Source: an uncultured Lachnospiraceae bacterium
Lineage (GTDB): Bacteria; Bacillota; Clostridia; Lachnospirales; Lachnospiraceae
NCBI GenBank assembly: GCA_902779305.1
Contig: CACZBD010000019.1
Location: 28,992 to 92,991 of the forward strand
DNA: 64,000 bases
Reading direction: 5' to 3'
A model generated the notes under the pieces. The model had not been told where the DNA came from. It was given only the letters and a program-made list of their open reading frames with translations, and did no database searches. Shown in pieces: positions 37,907 through 46,245 of this stretch. Numbering within the stretch: the first letter of the stretch is position 1; each line of letters begins with the position of its first letter. The translations under genes and the position numbers were made by a program.

Positions 37907-39507
37907 TGATCCTTCGTCAGTGTCTGCCGGTATTTCGCCGGAGAAACGCCAAACTGCTTTTTGAACACGTAGCTGAAATAGGTGGGTTCTTCATAGCCGA
38001 CCATGCCGGCGATCACATAGCTCTTCTCTTCCGTATTTTCAAGCAGGGAAACCGCTTCTTCCATACGGATCTTCGTCAGGTAAGCCACAAAATTCATGCC
38101 GGTCTCTTTCTTGAAGATCGAGGAAAAATAAGTCGCACCCACACCAAGATGCTGGCAGACCATGTCAACGGACAGGCCGGAATTCTTATAGTGTTCCCGG
38201 ATAAAGGCGATGGCTTTCTCGCCAAGCACCCTCGTGGCATCCTGTCTGTTCCTGCGGATGGAATCCTTCAGTTTCGAGCAGACTCCCTCCAGCCATTCGC
38301 CTGTTTCTTCGAAGGAATGGAATCCGCCTATCTTATCAAACATTTCTTCGGGGCTTCCCATCTCCGACTCTGTATGATACATGGAAGCGAGGCGGTTCAG
38401 CTCGATCGCGATCTCCGTACACCACATGCGGAGCTGCGGAATGGATGCGGATGATTTTTTCAGGTGCGCGATAATGTCAGAGATCGCATCCCCCATCGAA
38501 GCATCATCGCCGATCTTGATCTCACGAAGCAGCCGCTCCATCAGTTTTTCATCAAGCGTGATCACCTCCGAGCTCTTGGGCTCCACATCGCCGATATAGA
38601 TCGCCTGATCTCCCTCCACAAGCATTCTGTACATCGAAGCTTCTCTTGCCTCTTCAAACGATCTGGAGATATCCCTGCTGTTCCCGTATACTTTTCCGAT
38701 CCCGGCTGTCGTTTCGAGCCCGAACTGTTTTTTCGACAACTTGCAGATCTGGTCCATGGCGGACACAAACGCCTGCAGACCCTGCGTATTCTTAAGTCCC
38801 GCGATCACAACAACGCTCCCCAGGTAATTCATGCAGAAATGATCCGGCAGATCCGCAAAACGCTCTTCCGTCATATTGCGCAGGGAGATCCGCAGAAGTT
38901 CCGTACCAAGCGGCTGGCTCCTGTTGACATCCTCTTCCATTGTGAGCACCGCAACCGTATAAAACGGCGCATCCAGCTTGATCCGGTAATCGGAGGCATA
39001 ACGCGAGATCTGATCAGCACTCAAACGCCCCTCCAGCAATCCGATCCAGAACTGTTCCTTTAAGAAAGGCAGACTGTCCTGATAGAACCGCTGCAGGCGG
39101 TCGATGTTATGTCTTCTGTCAAAATCATCATCCAGGCGTTCTCTGATCCTTAAGAACACTTTTACAAGCTCATCGGAATTGATCGGCTTAAGGATATATT
39201 CTTCCGCTTCGAGACGGATCGCTTCCTGTGCGTATTCGAACTCGTCGTACCCCGAGAAGATGATGATCCTAACATCCGGCATGATCGCTTTCAGTTTCCG
39301 TGCAAAAGTCAGACCGTCCATGAACGGCATCTGGATATCGGTGAGTACCACGTCCGGCGCGAAAAGTTCCGCTTTTTCGAGCGCATCCTCTCCGTTTTCC
39401 GCCTCGGCGACCACTTCATACCCGATCGCTTCCCAGTTCACGCATGCTGCGATCGCTTCTCTTGCATCTGCCTCGTCATCCACGAGCATTACTTTGTACA
39501 GGTTCAT
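37903..39507 (-). CDS. Response regulator with AraC-type DNA-binding domain, YesN type
   Basis: The 534-aa protein has a receiver domain (about 1-120; phospho-Asp in VLTDIQMPFMDG, Lys in LKPI), a middle region of about 290 residues, and a C-terminal AraC/XylS helix-turn-helix pair (LGVGATYFSSIFKKETGMNFVAYLTKIRMEEA...VGYEEPTYFSYVFKKQFGVSPAKYRQ). With the overlapping kinase it forms a two-component system. The likely targets are the adjacent sugar transporter genes. Confidence 0.93.
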   Translation of the reverse strand: MNLYKVMLVDDEADAREAIAACVNWEAIGYEVVAEAENGEDALEKAELFAPDVVLTDIQMPFMDGLTFARKLKAIMPDVRIIIFSGYDEFEYAQEAIRLEAEEYILKPINSDELVKVFLRIRERLDDDFDRRHNIDRLQRFYQDSLPFLKEQFWIGLLEGRLSADQISRYASDYRIKLDAPFYTVAVLTMEEDVNRSQPLGTELLRISLRNMTEERFADLPDHFCMNYLGSVVVIAGLKNTQGLQAFVSAMDQICKLSKKQFGLETTAGIGKVYGNSRDISRSFEEAREASMYRMLVEGDQAIYIGDVEPKSSEVITLDEKLMERLLREIKIGDDASMGDAISDIIAHLKKSSASIPQLRMWCTEIAIELNRLASMYHTESEMGSPEEMFDKIGGFHSFEETGEWLEGVCSKLKDSIRRNRQDATRVLGEKAIAFIREHYKNSGLSVDMVCQHLGVGATYFSSIFKKETGMNFVAYLTKIRMEEAVSLLENTEEKSYVIAGMVGYEEPTYFSYVFKKQFGVSPAKYRQTLTKDQ

Positions 39508-39540
39508 GATTTTCTCCTGTGATCTTATTTATATTTCCCA

Positions 39541-39608
39541 ATGATCATGCAGAACAACTTTCCTCTTTCGCTGACACGCTCTCTCGGAAAGTGTTCTGCC
39601 ATGATCAT
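39541..39608. repeat. Long imperfect hairpin before the response regulator gene
   Basis: Arms at 39541-39563 and 39586-39608 pair over about 22 positions with few mismatches (ATGATCATGCAGAACA against TGTTCTGCCATGATCAT), loop 22 bases. There is no U-run after it on the minus strand. It lies between the ChvE paralogue and the regulator; it may be an mRNA processing or stabilising structure, or an operator. The rest of the 125-base gap shows nothing else. Confidence 0.6.
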
Positions 39609-39632
39609 CATATATTTATAATGTTACAGGGA

Positions 39633-40808
39633 TCATTGGAACAGCTGTTCTTTGGTGTAATATCCGCCGCCGATCAGAATCTCCTCGTAGTTGTCTCCGT
39701 CGATCACAACGGGTTCGCACAGGTAGGACGGCACGGTCAGGACATTGTTGTGATACTGCGTCGTATCGTTGATCTCGGGCTCCCCGTTTTCAAGAAGCGC
39801 CTGTACCATCGTAACGCACTTCGAGGCGAGCACTCTGGTATCCTTGTAGATCGTCATGTCCATTTTTCCTTCCGCGATGTTTTTGATCGCGGGTTTTTCC
39901 GCATCCTGTCCGGTGATCAGCGGGTGATCTTCCATGGAAAATCCTTTCTTCTGCCAGGCCTTTAAGATTCCGTATGCAAATCCGTCAAATGCCGAACAGG
40001 CGATATCCAGATCCCCCGTCGGATAGTATTCGTTCAGCAGCTGTGTACACATCTGTTCCGCCGTATCTTCCGACCAGCGCAGGATACAGGTATCCTCAAA
40101 ACTCGTCAGACCGGAGCGGCAGATGAGTGTCTTGTCTTTCAGATACGGTTTCAATACTTCCATGACACCGTTGTACAAAAAGACGGCATTGTTGTCATCC
40201 GGCGATCCCATGAAGAATTCGATCGTATAGGAACGTCCTTCTGCGGAAGCTTTTTTTAAATCCAGCTTATCTTCAATGTAGCCGCCGATCAGGGTACCGA
40301 CAGCCTTATTGTCAAAGGTTGCGTAATAGGAAACCGCATCCGTATCCATCAGCAGTCTGTCATAAGCGATCACGGCGATCCCGTTGTCTCTGGCCTGCGA
40401 AAGCACTTCCGTCAGTCTTGTGGAATCAATGGAGGCGATCACCAGGCAATTGACACCGTTGCGGATCATGGATTCGATCTGGGAAACCTGCAGGTCGATA
40501 TCATCATCCGCATACTGCAGATCGACTTCATAGCCGAGCGTCTCCAGTTTGGCCTTGATGTTCATGCCGTCATTGATCCAGCGCTCGGAAGTCTTTGTGG
40601 GCATAGCAACGCCAACCCGCTTTGTTTCTTCCCGCGGGCCTTCTTTGTCCTGATCCTGTTGTGACAGTTTCGCCAGATAATCCTCATCCGGCGCATTCCA
40701 CGTTTCTTCCTCTCCCTGTCCTGCTGCCTGCTCACCCGCTGATGCGCAAGCTGACAAAAAGAGGAGTAAAAAGCACAGCGGAATACTGATCCACTTCCTG
40801 ATTTTCAT
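39633..40808 (-). CDS. ChvE-like sugar-binding lipoprotein (second copy)
   Basis: The 391-aa protein (start ATG 40808) has a lipoprotein signal (LLFLSACASAG) and is a close paralogue of the transporter binding protein at 47976-49136: VGVAMPTKTSERWINDG, GYEVDLQYADDD, AYDRLLMDTDAVSYYATFDN, FFMGSPDDNNA and the same C-terminal PSYLCEPVVID...GGYYTKEQL. ChvE proteins bind monosaccharides and in other bacteria can also signal to kinases. It precedes the YesN/YesM cluster, far from the permease, so sensing is a likely role. Confidence 0.9.
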   Translation of the reverse strand: MKIRKWISIPLCFLLLFLSACASAGEQAAGQGEEETWNAPDEDYLAKLSQQDQDKEGPREETKRVGVAMPTKTSERWINDGMNIKAKLETLGYEVDLQYADDDIDLQVSQIESMIRNGVNCLVIASIDSTRLTEVLSQARDNGIAVIAYDRLLMDTDAVSYYATFDNKAVGTLIGGYIEDKLDLKKASAEGRSYTIEFFMGSPDDNNAVFLYNGVMEVLKPYLKDKTLICRSGLTSFEDTCILRWSEDTAEQMCTQLLNEYYPTGDLDIACSAFDGFAYGILKAWQKKGFSMEDHPLITGQDAEKPAIKNIAEGKMDMTIYKDTRVLASKCVTMVQALLENGEPEINDTTQYHNNVLTVPSYLCEPVVIDGDNYEEILIGGGYYTKEQLFQ

Positions 40809-40826
40809 ACCTATAACTATAACATA

Positions 40827-40850
40827 AGAGGGCGCCATTTGGCACCCTCT
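40827..40850. other. GC-rich hairpin upstream of the second chvE-like gene
   Basis: Arms AGAGGGCGCC and GGCACCCTCT, loop ATTT. The T-rich stretch (TTGTTGTTTT) follows on the plus strand, so on the coding (minus) strand it is not a classical terminator. TATAGT lies just after it on the minus strand and might be a -10. Confidence 0.45.
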
Positions 40851-40931
40851 TTGTTGTTTTACGGCTCTGTTAATCCGGCTGCTTTGCCTGTGACCGTAGT
40901 TTTTTATGGCACTTTGACATAAGGCATCCTA

Positions 40932-43900
40932 TCAGTCAGCCGGTTTGAACTTTACATAGATATGATCCGTATAAACTGTCTCCGTAATTCTGTCTTCCCC
41001 GATGACCGAGTAGGTGATCCAGCCGTCAAAGTCTTCTTCCTTGATACCGGACACATCTTTTCTGAACAGATAAAGTCCGATGGGCTTATCAGAATCGTAT
41101 GACGAAACCAATGCTCCTTCCCCATTGATATAGCCAACCTTACAATAAAAATACCTTGTAAACTGATTTACCGTTCCGGCCAGGTTGTTATTCATCAGTA
41201 CAACACTTCCCAGATCAAACCCGGGACTGTCTTTCAGCGTAATGGGAATCCTTGCGTATGCACCCGCTTTATCAAGAATCTCGACTGGTTTCTTTGCTGT
41301 GACCGCATTCTTAGCCGTCGGTTTTTTGGCTGCGACTGCCTTGAATGTCAGCGGAACAAGTCCCGTAAGGCATGTTTTGTTATTAGTATCATACAGCATT
41401 GCATATACCTTGTAATTGCCTTTTGGAAAATAGAGGAATCTGTAAGGTTCATAAGAAATTGTCAGCACATTATTCTCCAGCGTCAGTTGTTTATAACCGC
41501 ACAGATCCATTGCAAACCTGCTGAGGTCAGGATTCTTAACCGCATCTTCTGAAGGCAGAAATCGAACCGATACTTTATCAGGAGATGCAATTTCGCCCTC
41601 TGTACTGAAACCGAATTGGTATGCAATATTGATTGCATTTGCATAGAACTGCAGTTTTTCTTCCTTTGCGGCCTTAAATGTAACATCCTTTTTAAGGCCC
41701 GTCCGAATGGTATAGATTTCGTTTTTGGAATCTTTTCCAATCTTATAGGAATGCGTGACGGTAAAGCTATCGGCACTGTTGCCGGCCTTAACGACCTGAT
41801 ATCTGATCAGGCCATCCCCGGAAAGCCATTCCGTAACTTTTACGGCATTTCTGAGTTTGAAAGAAGCAGCATTTGTAAATACGGATGCGGCATCTGTTGC
41901 AGCAGTTGATTTCAGAAGAAAATAGCCATTTCCATAATTCTTCGGATAAAATTCTCCTTCTTCATCCCCGGCCTGCAGCTCCTGATAGTTATTTGGATCG
42001 ACTAAAAACAGATTTCCCCCTTCTTTGAATTCCGATACGGAAAATGCATAGCTTTCCGCATTGGCTGCCTTGACTTCGATCACCTGTTTGATGGAAGCCT
42101 TTCCACCGTCCGTTGCTGTCACGGTCAGCGTATATTTACCGGCTTTCTTGATCTCACTGACCATAGCGTTATATTTTATAACAAAATTCTTCTCATCATT
42201 GACCTTTAATGTGTAGTTCAATGGAGATATGAGGGTTGCGTTTTCATCAAAAACCTGAATACCCGTATTCAACAGACTGCTGCTTAATACCGGATCCTTA
42301 AAATCAGAAACACTGCCGATCTGTATCTTCCCGAACTTGATCGCATCCTTGGTGATCGTAAAGGATTTTCTATCATTCGCATCAAAAGGATTGTCCGCCA
42401 TATCATCTGCCTGAGCCACAACATAGAATGTATTCTTTTCCGGGGCATCCTGCATGACATAGTTCTTGGAAATCGTTACCGTGCCATTCTTTACGGTAAC
42501 CGTATCAGGGGCCGGATTGCTGGAAGCATCAACAACCGTCCATTTGATCTTCTTGGATGCCGGTGCAGATTCTTTAAATCCTCCGTTAAGGATTGCCGTT
42601 GCTTTAAATGATACATTTTTGCTTCCCGTAAAATAAACCTTTTCGGAAGGAATACTGACATTAACTCCTGTGATCGGCATCTGCAAGGTAAGCGGAACCG
42701 TTGCCGGCGTCGCATATGTTCCGTCCGGGAGGAACGGATAAACCTTTAAAGTGTATTTGCCCGGTTCAAAAGTCGTCGAATCTTTCAGCAGTATTTCATC
42801 CCCTTCAATTTTCAGCACCGGGTTGAGTGCCTGCGACGACGAAACAGTAATTCCGCTTGCATACATGATTTCTGCCTTGCCAAGTTGTCTGAATGTGGTC
42901 TTTGCGCTGTACTTTGCCGTAGCAAGCAGAATATCCTTCTGTCCCGAAGGAAATGTTGTGGTCTTCCTGTTCAGTGCAAGTTTTACCTCATAGCAAGGAT
43001 CCAGGGTCGCCGTGCTGACTTTTGCCGCATCGCTTACTCCGTATCTATTTTCTTCCACAAGATCAGTTCCTGCATCGCCGGTAAAGTTCTTCACCTGAAC
43101 AATGCTGACTGAAAAGTCATATTTTGCTGCCTTGCCGGCCCCCGGTGTAGGATCATCGGCTAAAGATAATGATGCCGTTGATACCCATTCCCCTCCTATA
43201 TCCACCGTAGAAATAGAACTCGTCACTGTACTTTTCATGCCTGCAGGAACATCTTTTCCGTTGGCAGTGATCATATAGTATGCGTTCGTCGGACAATTCT
43301 TCGGCGCTGTCAGGGACAAGGTAACATCCACATCACTGACACTTGTGACTTTTACGGCAGGTTTCGCGATCTTAAAGGTGGGATTGATCGTAAATTCCGC
43401 ACCGTCAATTCCGGAATCGTTGTCTGTAAACCGGAGGGTAAAGGGTTCTGTCTGAATTGTAAGTTTGGGGCTGGGAGTCGTCTCCAATTTGGCGGTTTTA
43501 ACAATTAACTTCTTATTCTCTTTATCAATTTGAACAGTTGCATTCTCTCCTGTTCCGTCTACAAGCGCAAACGCAAGCCTGTCGATATCGCCATCCTTAT
43601 TGATGGTAATGGGGTATTCGGCAGTTGTGCCGGCCACCTGCGTAACCTTATTGTTGCTGAAGCCCTTCAGGCTGACAGATGTGATCCTGATCGATCTTGT
43701 TGTTACCGTAACCGTAGTGTTCTTCCTAAGATCGCTCCCGTCAATGGTATAGTAAGATCCACGGCCTTCATCCTTTACCTGCAGTGTCTTTGTTCCGACC
43801 TTAACCGCAACGATCCGGGAGTCCTCGGGAACCTCAAGTGAAAATGAAAAATCTTTCTGCTTATCAACGGGAAGCACACCCGCCTCGTCAGGAGAAAGTT

Positions 43901-44819
43901 CGCTGCCCCTGCCTTCGCCTTCCAAATACCTGTAAAGCGTGGCCCCGTTCAGATTGAACTTCACTGAAACAGGAGCAGGTCCGGCTTCGATCTCAATTTC
44001 CGTATGGCCCGTGATCTCATCGACAACATAGTACCCTTCCGCATTCTTATTGATCGGGCGCTCGTTATCTTCCAACACATAACGGATCTGATAACCGGGC
44101 TTCGGCTCAGCTTTGAATTTGAAGATTCCGTCATTGCCTATGAGCGTCATGTTTTCTTTATCCAATTCCGGTGTTGCTTCCGAGACCGTCACCATCTGGG
44201 GATCATAAGTAAGTTTTGCCATGGGAACTGCTTCGGTTACAATAAGAACCTCCATAGAATCCCCATCAATCCCTCCGATCGTATAGACACTATTTTCATC
44301 AGGAGTGAGCATTGTCTCTTCATTATACATAACCAGCGTGATATTATACCCTTTGTTGGCGACTGCGGTAAATCGAACTGTGCTGTCGGGTTCTACATTA
44401 ACATGTTCAATGTCGTCAAAGCCCTCCGCAGTTACAGTCACTGCCTCAGGATCAAATTGAAAACTAACATGATATGTTCCGTCGCCCAGAAGTTCTGCAT
44501 CTTCCGGTTCTGCCTCCGAAACATTTTCTTCCTCCGGAAGTTCCTCTGCTGCTTCCTCTTCCGCAGATTCTTCAACCAATTCCTCTGCAGGTTCTTCTTC
44601 CACTGCTTCTTCTGCCTGCGGTTCACTTTCTTCCGGGACGTTTTCGTCCACCGTTGCTTCTTCCGCGATGCTTTCATCCATAACGGCTGTTTCCACCTGC
44701 GGATCCTCGTTCACTGCACGTTCTCCTGCAAGCGCACTTACGGGCATCGACGTCACGATCATTGCCATCGCCAACAGCCCTGTCAGCATACGCTGCATGC
44801 CTCTGAGCATTTTACTCAT
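40932..44819 (-). CDS. Giant secreted beta-domain protein (1295 aa)
   Basis: A signal peptide (MSKMLRGMQRMLTGLLAMAMIVTSMPVSALA) resembles that of the 1793-aa protein. A Glu-rich linker (about 33-110) ends DAELLGDG. The rest consists of beta-sandwich-like segments that, over the C-terminal half, align with the 1542-aa protein. No anchor motif was seen. AGGAGGG precedes the ATG. It lies between the sugar permease gene and the second ChvE, isolated by a terminator upstream, and may help bind or process the carbohydrate sensed and imported here, but this is inference from position. Confidence 0.8.
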   Translation of the reverse strand: MSKMLRGMQRMLTGLLAMAMIVTSMPVSALAGERAVNEDPQVETAVMDESIAEEATVDENVPEESEPQAEEAVEEEPAEELVEESAEEEAAEELPEEENVSEAEPEDAELLGDGTYHVSFQFDPEAVTVTAEGFDDIEHVNVEPDSTVRFTAVANKGYNITLVMYNEETMLTPDENSVYTIGGIDGDSMEVLIVTEAVPMAKLTYDPQMVTVSEATPELDKENMTLIGNDGIFKFKAEPKPGYQIRYVLEDNERPINKNAEGYYVVDEITGHTEIEIEAGPAPVSVKFNLNGATLYRYLEGEGRGSELSPDEAGVLPVDKQKDFSFSLEVPEDSRIVAVKVGTKTLQVKDEGRGSYYTIDGSDLRKNTTVTVTTRSIRITSVSLKGFSNNKVTQVAGTTAEYPITINKDGDIDRLAFALVDGTGENATVQIDKENKKLIVKTAKLETTPSPKLTIQTEPFTLRFTDNDSGIDGAEFTINPTFKIAKPAVKVTSVSDVDVTLSLTAPKNCPTNAYYMITANGKDVPAGMKSTVTSSISTVDIGGEWVSTASLSLADDPTPGAGKAAKYDFSVSIVQVKNFTGDAGTDLVEENRYGVSDAAKVSTATLDPCYEVKLALNRKTTTFPSGQKDILLATAKYSAKTTFRQLGKAEIMYASGITVSSSQALNPVLKIEGDEILLKDSTTFEPGKYTLKVYPFLPDGTYATPATVPLTLQMPITGVNVSIPSEKVYFTGSKNVSFKATAILNGGFKESAPASKKIKWTVVDASSNPAPDTVTVKNGTVTISKNYVMQDAPEKNTFYVVAQADDMADNPFDANDRKSFTITKDAIKFGKIQIGSVSDFKDPVLSSSLLNTGIQVFDENATLISPLNYTLKVNDEKNFVIKYNAMVSEIKKAGKYTLTVTATDGGKASIKQVIEVKAANAESYAFSVSEFKEGGNLFLVDPNNYQELQAGDEEGEFYPKNYGNGYFLLKSTAATDAASVFTNAASFKLRNAVKVTEWLSGDGLIRYQVVKAGNSADSFTVTHSYKIGKDSKNEIYTIRTGLKKDVTFKAAKEEKLQFYANAINIAYQFGFSTEGEIASPDKVSVRFLPSEDAVKNPDLSRFAMDLCGYKQLTLENNVLTISYEPYRFLYFPKGNYKVYAMLYDTNNKTCLTGLVPLTFKAVAAKKPTAKNAVTAKKPVEILDKAGAYARIPITLKDSPGFDLGSVVLMNNNLAGTVNQFTRYFYCKVGYINGEGALVSSYDSDKPIGLYLFRKDVSGIKEEDFDGWITYSVIGEDRITETVYTDHIYVKFKPAD

Positions 44820-44867
44820 GCCACATCCCTCCTGTCATTTGATCGATAACTACATCGGAGTTGCAAC

Positions 44868-44898
44868 AAAAAAAGAGCAGCATAAATCACGCCGCTCC
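44868..44898 (-). terminator. Terminator upstream of the 1295-aa giant gene
   Basis: On the minus strand GAGCGGC, a 9-base loop, GCTGCTC and then seven T. The region between this and the permease terminator at 45009 contains only a 27-codon frame (44923-45006, MPLHRQLRKFERMFGLQIM...) that I do not trust as a gene. Confidence 0.7.
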
Positions 44899-45008
44899 CC
44901 TCCGGCAACATCTGTATTTATTTTATTTCATCCGGTAACCGGCGTCAATCATGATCTGCAGGCCAAACATGCGCTCAAACTTACGAAGCTGCCGATGGAG
45001 AGGCATAT

Positions 45009-45042
45009 AAAAAAGCTGCCATTTCTAAATGAAACGGCAGCT
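45009..45042 (-). terminator. Terminator of the mmsA-mmsB operon
   Basis: Stem AGCTGCCGTTTC / GAAATGGCAGCT with loop ATTTA and a following T-run on the minus strand, 34 bases after the mmsB stop. Confidence 0.88.
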
Positions 45043-45075
45043 TTCTTATTGCTTTCACATACGGTGTGATCTTGA

Positions 45076-46245
45076 TCAGCCTTTCTTTCTCTTGGAAAGG
45101 ACATCGATCGTAACCGCCAAAAGAAGAACGGCACCTTTTGCGATCTTCTGTAAATCTGTGGACCATCCCAGCAGGGACATGCCGTTGTTCAGGATACCCA
45201 TGATGAACGCGCCGACAACCGCACCGACGATCGTACCGGCACCACCGGCTACGGCCGCACCACCGATGTAGCAGGATGCGATGGCATCCATTTCGAAACC
45301 GTCACCGGCCTTCGGCGTTGCAGAACCGTTTCTTGCCGCAAGAACGATACCTGCGATCGAGGACAGGACGCCCATGTTTACATATACCCAGAAGAACACT
45401 TTACGGGTATCGATACCGGAAAGATTGGCTGCTTTTCTGTTGCCGCCGAGCGCATAGATCTGACGGCCTGCTACCGTTTTACTGGTAACGAAACCATAAA
45501 CCGCGATCAGGATCACCATGATCAGAAGAACGAACGGAAGACCATTGTTCCTTGCCAGTTTATAGAAGAAAAACCAGATGATAAAGAGCATCAGACCCAG
45601 TTTCAGCAGGATCTGCCAGGTCGGGTTCACGGCAAAGTTGTATTTTCTCTTGGTCGCGTTGCTCTTGATCTCCGAGAAGATCAGAAGTACGGAAGCAACA
45701 ACAGCTACAAAAATGCTCACCAGATCCAATGTACCATCCCCAAACGGGATCTTAATAACAGGAAGGAAACCTGCACCGATAAAGTTATAGGACTGGTCAA
45801 ACGGGCCTTTGGTCTGTGCCTGCAGAAGCGTGTATGTCAGGCCGCGGCCCATCAGCATGGTCGCCAGTGTTACGACAAATGGCGGGATTCCCAGATACGC
45901 GATAAAGAACCCTGCAAACAGACCTACCAGAAGACCTACCAGCAGCGCTGCTCCGATCGCAACCCACATGTTCAGCTTGTAGTCGATCATGATGATACCT
46001 GCAACCGATCCGCAGACCGCAACGACCGATCCGACACCCAGATCGATGTTACCGGTCAATACGCACAGCAACATACCGATCGCCAGGATTACAACGTACC
46101 CGTTCTGCATGATCAGGTTGTTGATATTCACGGGCTTGGCATTCGCACCCTGTGTCGCGATTGAAAACGCGATAAAAATCACTATCAGGATCAAAAACAT
46201 ACCATATTGTTTTAAATCCATATTAACAGTCTTCTTATTTTCCAT
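45076..46245 (-). CDS. mmsB: Multiple-monosaccharide ABC transporter permease
   Basis: The 389-aa protein (MENKKTVNMDLKQYGMF) has about ten hydrophobic segments and the ribose/xylose-type permease sequence: CVLTGNIDLGVGSVVAVCG, GIPPFVVTLATMLMGRGL, ALGGNRKAANLSGIDTRK, and GAGTIVGAVVGAFIMGILNNGMSLLG. It forms the membrane channel of a ChvE-MmsA-MmsB importer. The start at 46245 is 6 bases after AAAGGGAG and overlaps mmsA slightly. Confidence 0.93.
   Translation of the reverse strand: MENKKTVNMDLKQYGMFLILIVIFIAFSIATQGANAKPVNINNLIMQNGYVVILAIGMLLCVLTGNIDLGVGSVVAVCGSVAGIIMIDYKLNMWVAIGAALLVGLLVGLFAGFFIAYLGIPPFVVTLATMLMGRGLTYTLLQAQTKGPFDQSYNFIGAGFLPVIKIPFGDGTLDLVSIFVAVVASVLLIFSEIKSNATKRKYNFAVNPTWQILLKLGLMLFIIWFFFYKLARNNGLPFVLLIMVILIAVYGFVTSKTVAGRQIYALGGNRKAANLSGIDTRKVFFWVYVNMGVLSSIAGIVLAARNGSATPKAGDGFEMDAIASCYIGGAAVAGGAGTIVGAVVGAFIMGILNNGMSLLGWSTDLQKIAKGAVLLLAVTIDVLSKRKKG

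Noticed and set aside
44923..45006. 27-codon minus-strand frame between two terminators
   Set aside because: Too short, no ribosome binding site and no known family; may be a gene remnant but cannot be supported.
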